From the NCBI GenBank assembly GCA_023388635.1, contig JAEWFW010000036.1, positions 28,166 to 92,165 of the forward strand: a stretch of 64,000 bases of DNA, in the 5' to 3' direction. Numbering within the stretch: the stretch's first letter is position 1; each line of letters begins with the position of its first letter. Shown here in pieces: positions 46,460 through 56,599 of the stretch. The notes beneath the pieces were generated by a model. The model was not told the DNA's origin. It saw nothing but the letters and a program-made list of their open reading frames with translations, and searched no databases. The position numbers were made by a program, and so were the translations under genes. This DNA is from Bacillota bacterium. GTDB lineage: Bacteria > Bacillota > Bacilli > Desulfuribacillales > Desulfuribacillaceae.

Positions 46460-47212
46460 ATGATTTTCACTGCAAAAACAACAAAAGTCTCTTTCGATCT
46501 CTTTAGTTTACAATTGATTTGGACGCTTTGGTTTTTTGGTATTACATCTGCGATATTTTTGATTTTTGGAATTGCCGGTCCGATCGCTTTTGGTGATTCC
46601 GTATCACTAGGTGACGGTGACATTGAAATCTCTTTCTTCCACTTTTTACTCAATCCATCAAAAATTTATATGCTCGTCATCGGAATTATGTCAATTTCTA
46701 GCTTCCTGCCCTTTTATATACGAGCAGGAATTACACGAAGAGATTATTTTATAGGTGCCATGTTCTCAGGAATTGCTCTTTCCGTCTTTCTAACATTATT
46801 GTCGTTACTGGTGACTATCTTATTGTCTTGGATACAGACATTACTCCCAGCTACTTTTCCTATAGGAACGATCAATGAACTATTTCCACATGTTTCTTTG
46901 CTCTCGGGTATACTGATATCAATCGTGACAGTGTTCATGTTCTATACGGCAGGGTGGCTTATCAGTGCCGGCTTCTATCGGTATCATTGGGTGATAGGTA
47001 TGCTGTTTATCGCCATTGCAATTTTATACGTATCAGCTTCCGAACTGTTATTAGATACAAACGCCAGTCCTTTGGCAGTTGTATTTACAAATATCTTTGC
47101 CGATATGTCAATGTCATTACCCGTCGCTCTATCACTGATCACTTTATTGAGCGTTGTTATTCTATGGGGCATACGCCGTATGACACGAAATATCGCCGTC
47201 AAAATACGTTAA
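46460..47212 (+). CDS. ABC transporter membrane subunit
   Basis: A 250-aa protein with six predicted hydrophobic segments and no close family that I can name. It starts with a GGAGG site within the end of the ATPase gene; the frame opens at 46451 and the ATG at 46460 has the better spacing. Its place after a GntR regulator and an ABC ATPase identifies it as the permease of a YtrABC-like transporter, likely induced by cell-wall antibiotics or envelope stress in analogy to YtrA. Confidence 0.78.
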   Translation: MIFTAKTTKVSFDLFSLQLIWTLWFFGITSAIFLIFGIAGPIAFGDSVSLGDGDIEISFFHFLLNPSKIYMLVIGIMSISSFLPFYIRAGITRRDYFIGAMFSGIALSVFLTLLSLLVTILLSWIQTLLPATFPIGTINELFPHVSLLSGILISIVTVFMFYTAGWLISAGFYRYHWVIGMLFIAIAILYVSASELLLDTNASPLAVVFTNIFADMSMSLPVALSLITLLSVVILWGIRRMTRNIAVKIR

Positions 47213-47289
47213 CTTGCGGGCTATACCACTCTCTAAAAGAAACTGATACAACTGCAAATTTATGGTATAATACTTTTGGGTGATAACAA

Positions 47290-47967
47290 ATGACGCAAGT
47301 TTTCAAAAATAACTGGCATACATTTTTAGATGAAGAATTAAAACAAGCATATTATCTTGAGCTGCGGAAATTCCTCGCACAGGAATACCGCAGCAAAACA
47401 ATTTATCCTGATATGTACGACATATATAATGCGCTGCACTACACAGACTATCACGACGTAAAAGTCGTGATTCTCGGGCAAGACCCTTACCATGGACCGA
47501 ATCAGGCACATGGTTTGAGTTTTTCCGTAAAACCGGGTATTGCTGCCCCGCCGTCTCTAGTGAATATTTTCAAAGAACTGCATGACGATTTGGGTTGTTA
47601 CATACCCAACAACGGATACTTGAAAAAATGGGCAGATCAAGGTGTCTTATTGTTAAATACATCGCTGACTGTTCGTGCCGGTCAGGCGAATTCCCACCAG
47701 AAAATCGGCTGGGAGCACTTCACTGACAAAGTAATCCGTCTCTTAAATGAGCGCAACGATCCGATGGTTTTCATACTCTGGGGTTCCAACGCCCAGTCAA
47801 AAATTCCAATCATAACGAATCCCAATCATCGTATTATCAAATCAGCACACCCTAGCCCTCTATCCGCCCATCGTGGCTTTTTCGGCAGTAAGCCGTTTTC
47901 TAAGGCGAATCAATACTTGACGTCATGGGGGCAACCGGCGATCGATTGGCAAATTGAGAATATTTGA
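47290..47967 (+). CDS. ung: Uracil-DNA glycosylase, family 1
   Basis: It removes uracil from DNA. The catalytic motif GQDPYHG holds the active-site Asp65, and [21 protein letters not shown] is the DNA-binding leucine loop with its catalytic histidine. [18 protein letters not shown] is the third signature. At 225 aa it is normal. No operon partner; a terminator follows. Confidence 0.98.
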   Translation: MTQVFKNNWHTFLDEELKQAYYLELRKFLAQEYRSKTIYPDMYDIYNALHYTDYHDVKVVILGQDPYHGPNQAHGLSFSVKPGIAAPPSLVNIFKELHDDLGCYIPNNGYLKKWADQGVLLLNTSLTVRAGQANSHQKIGWEHFTDKVIRLLNERNDPMVFILWGSNAQSKIPIITNPNHRIIKSAHPSPLSAHRGFFGSKPFSKANQYLTSWGQPAIDWQIENI

Positions 47968-48003
47968 TAGGTATGTCATCAATAATTCAATAGGAAGAAA
48001 ACG

Positions 48004-48033
48004 AAAAATTGCATGGTTTCCTTGCAATTTTTT
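48004..48033 (+). terminator. Terminator after ung
   Basis: A perfect 9-bp stem (48004-48012 with 48024-48032) around an 11-nt loop ends in a run of T. It lies about 36 bp after the ung stop. Confidence 0.8.
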
Positions 48034-48127
48034 CTTATGGACTGTATAATTTTATCAAATCGTGATTATAATAATTGCGATTTGATAAATCTGCTTTAGT
48101 TTGTCGGATACATGAGGAGAGAGCGCT

Positions 48128-49522
48128 GTGTTTATTGGACGTACAGAAGAATTACAATTTTTAACTGATCGTTATAACACAAAGAATGGGCAACTCGTAA
48201 TTCTCTATGGTCGCCGCCGCGTAGGCAAAACCGAAACATTGAGGAAATTTTGCGAAGACAAACCCCATGTATTTTATGCTTGCATAGAAATTCCCGATGA
48301 ACAACAGCTTACTGCATTCAGCGAGCGGATGTTGCAAAAGGGGTTGCCCGCATCACAGTATATAAAACAATTCTCTAGCTGGACACAGGCTTTAGAAAAC
48401 ATTTCCGAACTACCTGGTGAGAGTAAAAAGCTGTTAATAATTGACGAATTTCCGTATATGGTCAAAGGCAATTCCGCAATTCCGTCCATTTTACAAAATC
48501 TCTGGGACGAGAAATTAAAAAGCGAGAACGTGATGATCGTCCTCTGCGGCAGTGCCATGTCCTTTATTGAGAAAGATATTTTGGCAGAAAAGAATCCACT
48601 GTACGGTCGCGCCACTGGCATTCTCAAGATGAATGAGATGAATTTTTACGAAGCAATCCAGTTCGTTCCCAATTATGATCCGTTTGACAAAATTGCTACT
48701 TACGCCGTGCTGGGCGGCATCCCGCACTATCTGAAACAGTTCGATGACCGTCTGACATTAGACGAAAATATCAGACGCAATATTCTCTCCCGCGGTAGTA
48801 TCCTATATAGCGAAGTGGAATTTCTTATGCGACAAGAACTGCGGGAAACTGCAGTTTATAATGCGATCATCGAAGCGATAGCTATGGGAAATACGAAAAT
48901 GAATGATATTTACCAAAAAACGCAGATAGAAAAAAACAAATTGAGCGTTTATTTAAAAAATCTCATTGAATTAGGCATCTTGTGCCGAGAGTTCCCGATT
49001 GAAGATGGGATCAAACAACAAGCCAATATCCAGAGGGGATTGTATCAGGTAACCGATAACTTCTTTCGCTTTTGGTATGCTTTTGTCTTCACTAACCTAT
49101 CAGAGTTAGAGACCGGAGACGCAGAGGGGATCTGGCGCTATGTGGTGGAGCCGGAATTAAATCGGTATGTCTCCCATGTGTTTGAGAACATCTGCCGCCA
49201 GTATTTGCGCCGAGAAAACCGAAAAAACGCTTTGCCATTCCGCTTTACTAAGATTGGGCGTTGGTGGAACAAAACCGATGAATTGGACATCATGGCCACG
49301 GATGCGAAAAAAGAGCATTTTCTGCTAGGTGAATGTAAATATACAAACAACGCATTTTCTCTCGATAATCTAAAAAAAATGCAGGCTAAGTTTACACCGA
49401 AGAGCAAGAACAGCCAAGTGTATTACTGGTTGTTCTCCAAAAATGGCTTCACGGAAGATGTCATCCACATTGCAGCCGTACAGGGAATTCGAACAGTGAC
49501 AGCGGATCAATTAGTAATCTAA
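48128..49522 (+). CDS. ATPase with archaeal-type AAA and DUF234 domains
   Basis: A 464-aa protein of the AAA_10/archaeal ATPase family common in bacteria and archaea. Walker A is GRRRVGKT (residues 28-35), Walker B is LLIIDEFPYM and a sensor-like SAMSF follows. The C-terminal DUF234 domain has the nuclease-type core DELDIMATD...FLLGECKYT, whose aspartate, glutamate and lysine fit a PD-(D/E)xK fold. A winged-helix segment (about 240-310) lies between. It begins at GTG 48128. The biological role of the family is not established. No antitoxin or phage-defence partner adjoins. Confidence 0.88.
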   Translation: MFIGRTEELQFLTDRYNTKNGQLVILYGRRRVGKTETLRKFCEDKPHVFYACIEIPDEQQLTAFSERMLQKGLPASQYIKQFSSWTQALENISELPGESKKLLIIDEFPYMVKGNSAIPSILQNLWDEKLKSENVMIVLCGSAMSFIEKDILAEKNPLYGRATGILKMNEMNFYEAIQFVPNYDPFDKIATYAVLGGIPHYLKQFDDRLTLDENIRRNILSRGSILYSEVEFLMRQELRETAVYNAIIEAIAMGNTKMNDIYQKTQIEKNKLSVYLKNLIELGILCREFPIEDGIKQQANIQRGLYQVTDNFFRFWYAFVFTNLSELETGDAEGIWRYVVEPELNRYVSHVFENICRQYLRRENRKNALPFRFTKIGRWWNKTDELDIMATDAKKEHFLLGECKYTNNAFSLDNLKKMQAKFTPKSKNSQVYYWLFSKNGFTEDVIHIAAVQGIRTVTADQLVI

Positions 49523-49563
49523 GCTGTTGTAAGATGTCATCAACCTCTATTAGCTATTACGAA

Positions 49564-49613
49564 ATATGGCTGTTGCTAACTACTTCAAACAGTAGTCGGC
49601 AACAGCCATTTTT
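49564..49613 (+). terminator. Terminator between the DUF234 gene and gcvPB
   Basis: An 11-bp perfect stem (49566-49576 with 49599-49609) encloses a second ACTACT/AGTAGT stem and is followed by TTTT on the plus strand. The A-rich left flank makes it usable in the convergent direction as well. Confidence 0.85.
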
Positions 49614-49658
49614 ATCTCCATATCATTACTGTATTATTCTATATTTCTTACTTCGCAA

Positions 49659-51104
49659 CTACTTCTCCCATGTCAACACAGGCGTTCTCGCAGCTTTCAC
49701 TTCATCTAATCTGGAAATGACCGTCGTCGTCGGTGCAGAAGTGACAAGCTCCGGATTGGATTCCGCTTCTTCGGCGATGGCAAGCATCGTTTCGATAAAC
49801 TTGTCAATCGTCTCTTTACTCTCTGTTTCCGTCGGTTCAATCATCATCGCCTCTTCGACAATTAACGGGAAATAGATTGTCGGCGGATGGTATCCGTAAT
49901 CCAGCAGGCGTTTCGCAATATCCAATGCTCGCACGCCGTTTTTCTTCTGTTTTGAGGCAGAAAGCACGAATTCGTGCATACATATTTGATCATACGGTAA
50001 ATCGTATTTTTCTTTCAAAGCGTTCATGATGTAGTTCGCACTTAAGACAGCATTCTCGGAAACGGCACGCAGCCCTTTCGGTCCCAACGTACGAATATAC
50101 GCATACGCACGTACAAGCACGCCGAAATTCCCATAGAAGCCCTTGACTCTGCCGATACTCTCAGGCGCATTATAATTGAAGCAATAACGCTCTCCTTCCC
50201 GCTCAATTCGCGGTATAGGTAAAAACGGCATTAAATGCTTTTTCACGCCGACCGGTCCGGCACCAGGTCCTCCACCACCGTGCGGTGTAGAAAATGTCTT
50301 ATGCAAATTCAGATGCACGACATCAAAGCCCATATCCCCAGGACGCGCTTGCCCGATAATCGCGTTGAGATTTGCTCCATCATAATAGAGCAATCCGCCT
50401 ACTTGGTGGACAAGTTCGGCGATTTCACATATATTCTCTTCAAATAAACCTAACGTGCTCGGATTGGTCAACATCAATGCTGCAACTTGTCCGTCGAGCT
50501 TTTGCCTCAAATCTTCGAGATCGACGCCGCCCTTATCATTTGAGTTAATCGTTACCGTTTCATATCCGGCAACAACTGCACTGGCGGGATTTGTTCCATG
50601 GGCTGTATCGGGAATCAATACTTTAGTTCGCTGCTCTCCACGACTTTCATGGTACGCGCGAATCATCATCAGACCTGCCCACTCCCCTTGAGCTCCGGCA
50701 GCCGGTTGCAAGCTGATGCCATCCATGCCTGTAATTTCTGCCAAATCATTCTGCAATTCATATAGCAATTGCAAAGCGCCCTGAACAGTTTCCTGCGGCT
50801 GATATGGATGAACATTGGCAAATCCCGATAAATTCGCCGCATCTTCATTGATTTTCGGATTGTATTTCATCGTGCACGAGCCTAGCGGATAAAAACCGTT
50901 ATCAACGCCGAAATTTCTGCGTGAAAGTGCTGTATAATGTCTGACAACATCGACTTCGCTGACTTCCGGCAAATCAACCGGCTGCTCACGCAAGAACGAT
51001 TGCGGTATCAACTCACCTGCTTCTTGCTTCGGTACATCGATTGCGGGAATCGTACTGGCTCTTCTTCCTTGTTTCGATAATTCAAAAATCAGTGCTTGAC
51101 TCAT
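49659..51104 (-). CDS. gcvPB: Glycine dehydrogenase (decarboxylating) subunit 2
   Basis: C-terminal half of the glycine-cleavage P-protein, decarboxylating glycine with PLP. K269 in [16 protein letters not shown] is the PLP lysine. The split into two genes is the standard Bacillota form. 481 aa. The start overlaps gcvPA by 4 bp. Confidence 0.98.
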   Translation of the reverse strand: MSQALIFELSKQGRRASTIPAIDVPKQEAGELIPQSFLREQPVDLPEVSEVDVVRHYTALSRRNFGVDNGFYPLGSCTMKYNPKINEDAANLSGFANVHPYQPQETVQGALQLLYELQNDLAEITGMDGISLQPAAGAQGEWAGLMMIRAYHESRGEQRTKVLIPDTAHGTNPASAVVAGYETVTINSNDKGGVDLEDLRQKLDGQVAALMLTNPSTLGLFEENICEIAELVHQVGGLLYYDGANLNAIIGQARPGDMGFDVVHLNLHKTFSTPHGGGGPGAGPVGVKKHLMPFLPIPRIEREGERYCFNYNAPESIGRVKGFYGNFGVLVRAYAYIRTLGPKGLRAVSENAVLSANYIMNALKEKYDLPYDQICMHEFVLSASKQKKNGVRALDIAKRLLDYGYHPPTIYFPLIVEEAMMIEPTETESKETIDKFIETMLAIAEEAESNPELVTSAPTTTVISRLDEVKAARTPVLTWEK

Positions 51105-52450
51105 AGGATTCCCTCCTTCAATACAGAAACAAAGCGATCCATCTGTTCCTTAGTGCGCTTTTCCGTGACGGCAATCAACATATGATTTGCCAGTGCAGGA
51201 TCGATCTCGCCTAAATCCAATCCGCCAATTATGCCCTGTTCGAGCAATGCTTGATTGACTGCCGCAACGTCTGCCGGCAGCTTAATGACAAATTCATTGA
51301 AAAACGGCGCAGTAAACGGCATAGAAACACCCGGTAATGTCTGTAGTTGTTCCGATAAGTAATGGGCTTTTTGCAGATTGACTTGGGCAAGCTCTACCAG
51401 TCCCTTTTTGCCAATCGTCGCCATATAAATTGTCGTAATCAGCGCATTCAATGCCTGATTCGAACAAATATTGGATGTCGCTTTCTCACGACGAATATGT
51501 TGTTCGCGCGCTTGTAAAGTTAACACAAACCCGCGTTTTCCGTTTTGATCGACAGTTTCGCCGACAATTCTGCCCGGCAATTTACGCATCAATGCCTTTG
51601 TCGTCGCGAAGAAACCGAGATACGGTCCTCCAAATGAAAGGCTATTTCCCAATACCTGTCCTTCCCCGACAACGATATCGGCTCCCAGGGCACCCGGTGA
51701 TTTCAGTAATCCCATCGCAAGCGGATTCACGGAAACAATCAACAAGCCTTTGTGCTGATGAACCATATCCCCAATCGTCTGCAAATCTTCAATTGTTCCA
51801 TAAAAGTTCGGATATTGCACCAAAACCGCCGCTACATCGTCACCGATCATTTGCTGCAAAGCATCAATATCCGTGATTCCGTTAACAGCCGGAATTGACT
51901 CTACCGTAACATCCTGCCCTTTAGCATAGACTTGCAAGACTTGTTCCGCCTGCGGATGAACCGCACCGGAAACTAATACGCGCTTTCTTCTCGTACTGCC
52001 TGCCGCCATCATTGCTGCTTCTGCCATCGCTGACTGTGCGTCGTACATCGAGGCATTGACGACATCCATTTCTGTCAAACGACCGATCATCGTTTGGAAC
52101 TCAAAGATCGCTTGCAGAACGCCTTGGGATATTTCCGGCTGATACGGTGTATATGCAGTATAGAACTCCGAACGAAATGCCAAATGTTTGACAACCGACG
52201 GAATATAGTGGTCGTATGCTCCTGCTCCTAAAAATACTGCGTGGTCTTTTGTCGATACATTGCTCGCTGCCATGTTCTCTAAAGATTCCATCAGTTGATC
52301 TTCTGTCATTGCCTCGGGAATTTGCATATCTCCCTGAAAACGCACGTTCTCAGGAATCGATTGAAACAACTGATCAACCGATTCCAAGCCGAGAGATTGC
52401 AGCATTTCCTTGCGGTCTTGCTCCGTATTAGGAATGTATCGAAATTCCAT
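51101..52450 (-). CDS. gcvPA: Glycine dehydrogenase (decarboxylating) subunit 1
   Basis: N-terminal half of the P-protein, 449 aa. Typical motifs: [49 protein letters not shown] and [15 protein letters not shown]. It works as an alpha2beta2 complex with GcvPB and hands the aminomethyl group to GcvH, whose gene lies just upstream. Confidence 0.98.
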   Translation of the reverse strand: MEFRYIPNTEQDRKEMLQSLGLESVDQLFQSIPENVRFQGDMQIPEAMTEDQLMESLENMAASNVSTKDHAVFLGAGAYDHYIPSVVKHLAFRSEFYTAYTPYQPEISQGVLQAIFEFQTMIGRLTEMDVVNASMYDAQSAMAEAAMMAAGSTRRKRVLVSGAVHPQAEQVLQVYAKGQDVTVESIPAVNGITDIDALQQMIGDDVAAVLVQYPNFYGTIEDLQTIGDMVHQHKGLLIVSVNPLAMGLLKSPGALGADIVVGEGQVLGNSLSFGGPYLGFFATTKALMRKLPGRIVGETVDQNGKRGFVLTLQAREQHIRREKATSNICSNQALNALITTIYMATIGKKGLVELAQVNLQKAHYLSEQLQTLPGVSMPFTAPFFNEFVIKLPADVAAVNQALLEQGIIGGLDLGEIDPALANHMLIAVTEKRTKEQMDRFVSVLKEGIL

Positions 52451-52454
52451 GCAC

Positions 52455-52841
52455 CTATTCCTCCTCAGTTAACTGCTGATACTCCTCCGCAGATAGCAAT
52501 TGTTCTGCTTCGTCTGCATCCGTTAATTCAATCGTGTATATCCAGCCCTGCTCATAAGGAGATTCGTTAATTGTCTCAGGTGCATCTTCCAACTCAGTAT
52601 TGACTTCAACAATTTTTCCACTGACAGGTGTATAAATATCGGATACTGCCTTCACAGACTCGATCACGCCGATGCTTTCGTCTGCCGATACTTCGCGTCC
52701 TACTTCCGGTAATTCAACGAAAACGATGTCCCCCAAAGAAGATTGCGCATAGTCGGAAATTCCGATTTTCGCGATATTGCCCTCTACTTTTACCCACTCA
52801 TGCTCTTTACTGTACTTTAAATTGCTTACAACGTTTGACAT
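52455..52841 (-). CDS. gcvH: Glycine cleavage system H protein
   Basis: The lipoyl carrier of the system. K64 in [15 protein letters not shown] is the lipoylated lysine. The ATG at 52841 is correctly spaced after AGGAGG, whereas the one at 52847 adjoins it, giving 128 aa. Placed between gcvT and gcvPA, unlike B. subtilis, where gcvH is elsewhere. Confidence 0.97.
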   Translation of the reverse strand: MSNVVSNLKYSKEHEWVKVEGNIAKIGISDYAQSSLGDIVFVELPEVGREVSADESIGVIESVKAVSDIYTPVSGKIVEVNTELEDAPETINESPYEQGWIYTIELTDADEAEQLLSAEEYQQLTEEE

Positions 52842-52928
52842 ATGCATCCTCCTAAAATAATCATGATATACTCTTAACTTACAACATACTGTTATGAAAA
52901 TCTATATACTTTTCCTAAAACGCACGAC

Positions 52929-54032
52929 CTATTTCGCCAAAAACGGTGTTTTAATGATCTCTGCTTTTATATGTTTCCCACGCACAGCAATTTCAATCGA
53001 ATGACCGATCTCTGCATATGCTGCGTCAACTAGCGCCAAACCGATATTCTTTTTCAGCGTAGGAGAAAATGTGCCCGTCGTCACTTCGCCGATTTTTTGT
53101 TCCCCTGCATACACTTCATAATGCGAGCGCGGTACCCCACGTTCTATCATTTGGAAACCGATGAGTTTGCGCGGTATCCCTTGCTCCTTTTGCGCCAATA
53201 GCACTTGTTTGCCGATAAAATCTTCCTCTTTACCGAGTTTGACGAAAAATCCGAGATTCGCTTCTAACGGTGAAATATCTGCGCTCAATTCTTGACCGTA
53301 CAATGGCAAGCACGCTTCAAAACGCAACGTATCGCGGGCACCCAATCCAATCGGCTCTAAACCGTCTTCTTTGCCCGTCTCCAGCAGTAGATTCCACAAT
53401 GAAGCAGCTTCTTTTGCATCACAATAGATCTCAAATCCGTCTTCTCCAGTATAGCCTGTTCTCGATACGAGAGCACGAACTCCGCCAATCAGTACATCCT
53501 GCGCAAAACGGAAGCGTTTGATCGTGTCGAGCGGATACTCCGTCAACTTTTGTGCGATTTTTTCGGCAAGAGGTCCTTGGATTGCTAATTGGGCTGTCGC
53601 ATCAGAAATATTTTCTGCATCAACTGACCAATGCTTTTCCTGTAATTGTTGCTGCACCCAAGCGAAATCTTTGTCTGTATTCGCGGCATTGACGACAAGT
53701 AAATATTTCTGTTCGTCTAATTTGTACACGAGTAGATCGTCGACAACACCTCCGTTTTCATAACAGAAAAATGTATACATCGCTTGATTTACATTGAGTT
53801 TTGCAATGTCATTCGTGCATAAATATTGCAGGAAATTTTGCGCATCCTCACCGGTAACAGTAATTTCCCCCATATGAGAGACATCAAACAATCCTGCACG
53901 TTCTCTCACCGCTTGATGCTCGTCAAGTATTCCCTGAAATTGTACAGGTAACGCCCAACCGCCAAAATCGATGACTTTTCCACCATATTGCTCATACAGT
54001 GAAAATAACGGTGTTTTTTTCAAATGTTCCAT
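52929..54032 (-). CDS. gcvT: Glycine cleavage system aminomethyltransferase (T protein)
   Basis: It moves the methylene group from aminomethyl-GcvH to tetrahydrofolate and releases ammonia. [31 protein letters not shown] and [14 protein letters not shown] are characteristic. The frame opens at 54080, but the ATG at 54032 has GAGGAGG upstream and gives 367 aa. First gene of the gcvT-gcvH-gcvPA-gcvPB operon behind the glycine riboswitch. Confidence 0.97.
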   Translation of the reverse strand: MEHLKKTPLFSLYEQYGGKVIDFGGWALPVQFQGILDEHQAVRERAGLFDVSHMGEITVTGEDAQNFLQYLCTNDIAKLNVNQAMYTFFCYENGGVVDDLLVYKLDEQKYLLVVNAANTDKDFAWVQQQLQEKHWSVDAENISDATAQLAIQGPLAEKIAQKLTEYPLDTIKRFRFAQDVLIGGVRALVSRTGYTGEDGFEIYCDAKEAASLWNLLLETGKEDGLEPIGLGARDTLRFEACLPLYGQELSADISPLEANLGFFVKLGKEEDFIGKQVLLAQKEQGIPRKLIGFQMIERGVPRSHYEVYAGEQKIGEVTTGTFSPTLKKNIGLALVDAAYAEIGHSIEIAVRGKHIKAEIIKTPFLAK

Positions 54033-54105
54033 CACGTTCCTCCTCATTTTTGAAGCAAACTTGTATTTCAATCCACCCAACTGCTACCATCTGCTAAAAG
54101 ATAAA

Positions 54106-54139
54106 CAAAAAAGACACAAGAAAAAGGATTCCCCTTTTT
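54106..54139 (-). terminator. Riboswitch expression-platform terminator
   Basis: A 7-bp stem (54121-54127 with 54133-54139) follows the second glycine aptamer on the minus strand. A T-rich tract (54120-54106) comes after it. Glycine binding would be expected to prevent its formation, as for the B. subtilis gcvT switch. Confidence 0.75.
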
Positions 54140-54362
54140 CCTCTGTCCTTGTACCTGAGAGATTTTACCCCTTTGGTGGCAACGTGAATACAATGTACGA
54201 TATATACACATGTACACGTGTACATCGATCCACATACTGCGCTCTCCAGAGATGCGTCATATCAAAGTGCATGAACCTGAGAGATTCGAAAATCATAGGA
54301 AATTGATTTTCTTGCTCCTACGGTGACGGATTTCGTATAACGTAATCCGTACTCTCCTCTGA
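54140..54362 (-). ncRNA. Tandem glycine riboswitch upstream of gcvT
   Basis: Two similar aptamers in tandem on the minus strand: about 54362-54251 and about 54250-54140. Each begins with GGAGAG and contains the conserved ATCTCTCAGGT block near its 3' end (at about 54289-54279 and 54162-54152). The first has CACCGTAGGAGCAAG and the second GCCACCAAAGGGG, the usual variants of the glycine-binding core. It switches on gcvT-gcvH-gcvPA-gcvPB when glycine is high, through the terminator that follows. Confidence 0.95.
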
Positions 54363-54459
54363 CAATCATCCGCTGATATTTGTTTCTCGAATTATACCAT
54401 ATAAATGGATTGGCAGACAATGAAAAAGATATCATCATTTCATTCTAGTTCTGACTGAA

Positions 54460-55452
54460 TTATTCTCCATTCAGTAAAGCTTGTGTGACTGCATCTATTG
54501 CCATCGGAATCGATATTGGTCCCGTAGAATAAAGCGCGAGATTCATATAATGAACACGATTGTTCTTAACTGCTCCCAGCGAATTCCACACAGAAGACTT
54601 CTCCAATTCGGCGACCGCGGCATTAAACGCTTCTTCGTCGTCTGCCATAATAAAAATATGATCGGGGTTAAGCTCTGCAAAACCCTCAATACTCATAACC
54701 TCGTTACCTTTGGGAAGCTTGTTCGGCACGTTAAGTCCCAGTCCGAACTCCTGATCATAAAAGAATTCCTTCGCACCGACGGTATTGTTGCCACGACCTC
54801 TGAGCGACTGAATAAAGACTACCGTCTCCTCTAAGGCAGATAGCTTTTCAACTGCCGCTTTGCGCTGGGTCTCAACTTGAGTGATGATCTGTTCGGCTTC
54901 GTTCTCTTTTCCTAGAACACTTGCATAAATGCGCAGTTCATCTCCCCAGTAACCACCGGGATTATATGGAATTGTCACTGCCGGCGCAATTTTATTAAAG
55001 GTTTCCATATTGCCGTCGTCTTTTCCGCCAATGGCAATAATCAAATCTGGTGACAACTCAATCATTTTTTCCATGTTAGGCTCGCCTGTATTTCCTAAAT
55101 CAACGACTCCTTCATTTTTTAGACTCTCCAATGTAACCCAATTACCGATTACTTCTGTCGCTACCGAAGCTGCTGGTTTAATACCCAGAGACAGAACCCA
55201 CTCCATATATCCTCTATGCAGTACCACCACGTTCTCCGGCTGTTTTTCGATAACGACCTCAATGCCAGAAGCGTCAATGTGAGTACGTGGCCATTCCGAA
55301 ATTCGGTCAGCGGTCTGGATAGCGGTTGATGCAGGATCCGTTGTTTGCGAAGCATCCGTTTCCATATCATTTCCGGTCGACCTTCCTGAGCAACTGGACA
55401 GTAACATTGCAAATAATGTGATTGAAATAAATAAGCTGATAAATCGTTTCAT
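54460..55452 (-). CDS. FecB-type iron-siderophore binding lipoprotein
   Basis: A 330-aa lipoprotein with a signal peptide and the lipobox LSSC (residues 18-21). The fold has the Rossmann-like element VVVLHRGYMEWVLSLGIKPAA, DLIIAIGG and ELNPDHIFIMADDEEAFNAAV. It lacks adjacent permease and ATPase genes, so it may feed a transporter encoded elsewhere. An AraC regulator gene lies 104 bp upstream on the same strand. B. subtilis Btr (YbbB) joins such an AraC and a FecB-like domain in one protein. Confidence 0.88.
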   Translation of the reverse strand: MKRFISLFISITLFAMLLSSCSGRSTGNDMETDASQTTDPASTAIQTADRISEWPRTHIDASGIEVVIEKQPENVVVLHRGYMEWVLSLGIKPAASVATEVIGNWVTLESLKNEGVVDLGNTGEPNMEKMIELSPDLIIAIGGKDDGNMETFNKIAPAVTIPYNPGGYWGDELRIYASVLGKENEAEQIITQVETQRKAAVEKLSALEETVVFIQSLRGRGNNTVGAKEFFYDQEFGLGLNVPNKLPKGNEVMSIEGFAELNPDHIFIMADDEEAFNAAVAELEKSSVWNSLGAVKNNRVHYMNLALYSTGPISIPMAIDAVTQALLNGE

Positions 55453-55470
55453 TTTGTCTCCTCCAATAAC

Positions 55471-55500
55471 ATTAGGTTAGTTTGTAATAACTTACTCAGG
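55471..55500. promoter_or_regulatory. Possible operator upstream of the FecB-like gene
   Basis: ATTAGGTTAG (55471-55480) occurs about 20 bp upstream of the gene. A related ATTAGTTAG lies upstream of the neighbouring AraC gene, suggesting a shared site for an iron- or AraC-type regulator. The match is not to a proven consensus. Confidence 0.35.
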
Positions 55501-55556
55501 CAGTGTACCACATTGATCTGGCAGTTTAAATGGATATCTAATGAAACGATGATGGA

Positions 55557-56369
55557 TTATTTATGAATCTTCCGAAAAACAGTTGGTGACATGCCGAACT
55601 GTTTTTTGAACGCTCTACTGAAGTAATAGGGATCGCTAAATCCCACAGACTGGGCAATCTCCCGCACCGTCGCTTCGCATTTTAAAAGCAGTTCCTTTGA
55701 GCGGTTAAGTCGATACCTTAGCAAATACTCTCCCGGTCCCATTCCCGCACTTTTATTAAATGCATAGGCAATTTGATTTCTATTCACTCCACCTTGAGCA
55801 GCCAGCATAGGGATCGTCAATTCATTCATATAATGTTCATGAATATATTCAACCGTTTGCTCAAATAGAGGTTGTGTACCGTTGTTCATCTGTGCACGGG
55901 CACAAACAAAAACTTCTTCCAGAACATTACGGAATAAACTCTCTATCTGAAAAGCCGGAATTCCTCCAGGCTGACTAGCTATCTTCCACAGACGGTGCAG
56001 CAGTTCTGTCAAATAGGGGGACTGTCCTGTTACCAGTTCAAAGTGCGTAGACTGAAGCGAAAAATCTTTTGGCTCATCTCCGCATATTCGATATAGAACA
56101 AGTAAGTATTCCCACCTGACATCGCCAATGACCCTGCGCGCAAATTCCATTCGCGCTCCACCATGAACTACTTTTCCTTGCCGCATTAAATAAGGTGTGC
56201 CATTAAAAGAAAATTCTGCTTGTCCCACAAAAGGGAAAACAAAACCGGGAAAAGACTCTGAAACGTCTTTGGAACTCGCCCCGGGATTTCCCCCATAGCG
56301 ATGCACCAATTCCACCTGAAAAGGAGTACGCGCAAAATGCTCCGCCAATTTGTTGATGTCGATTTTCAT
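55557..56369 (-). CDS. AraC family transcriptional regulator (Btr-like)
   Basis: A 270-aa regulator with a cupin-like N-terminal half and a C-terminal pair of helix-turn-helix motifs (about residues 170-268). The second of them is VREIAQSVGFSDPYYFSRAFKKQFGMSPTVFRK. Located upstream of a FecB-like lipoprotein gene, it is likely to control iron-siderophore uptake, as does Btr in B. subtilis. Confidence 0.9.
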   Translation of the reverse strand: MKIDINKLAEHFARTPFQVELVHRYGGNPGASSKDVSESFPGFVFPFVGQAEFSFNGTPYLMRQGKVVHGGARMEFARRVIGDVRWEYLLVLYRICGDEPKDFSLQSTHFELVTGQSPYLTELLHRLWKIASQPGGIPAFQIESLFRNVLEEVFVCARAQMNNGTQPLFEQTVEYIHEHYMNELTIPMLAAQGGVNRNQIAYAFNKSAGMGPGEYLLRYRLNRSKELLLKCEATVREIAQSVGFSDPYYFSRAFKKQFGMSPTVFRKIHK

Positions 56370-56431
56370 TTTGTGTGCCTCCTTCTATCGGTTATCTCAT
56401 ACGGCATTTACTTAAAGTATGGAGCGGCATT

Positions 56432-56449
56432 AGTTAGTTATCGCTAACT
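56432..56449. promoter_or_regulatory. Possible operator upstream of the AraC gene
   Basis: The inverted repeat AGTTAG (56432-56437) and CTAACT (56444-56449) is separated by 6 bp and lies about 65 bp before the AraC start. It resembles DtxR/IdeR-type iron boxes in part. Confidence 0.35.
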
Positions 56450-56521
56450 TTTATATACTATCATACCTTATGTATTTTGGCAAAGATAAACAGTATTTGC
56501 TGACTATTGACACATCTGCGA

Positions 56522-56566
56522 ACAACAAAACAGCCGAGGTCTTCCACCAAGGAAGCCTCCGGCTGT
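56522..56566 (-). terminator. Terminator of the MetNIQ-like operon
   Basis: A 16-bp imperfect stem (56530-56545 with 56551-56566) lies about 35 bp past the MetQ-like stop. On the minus strand it is followed by TTTTGTTGTT. Confidence 0.85.
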
Positions 56567-56599
56567 CGTAAATTACATGCTGGTCTTCTGCCACACGAC

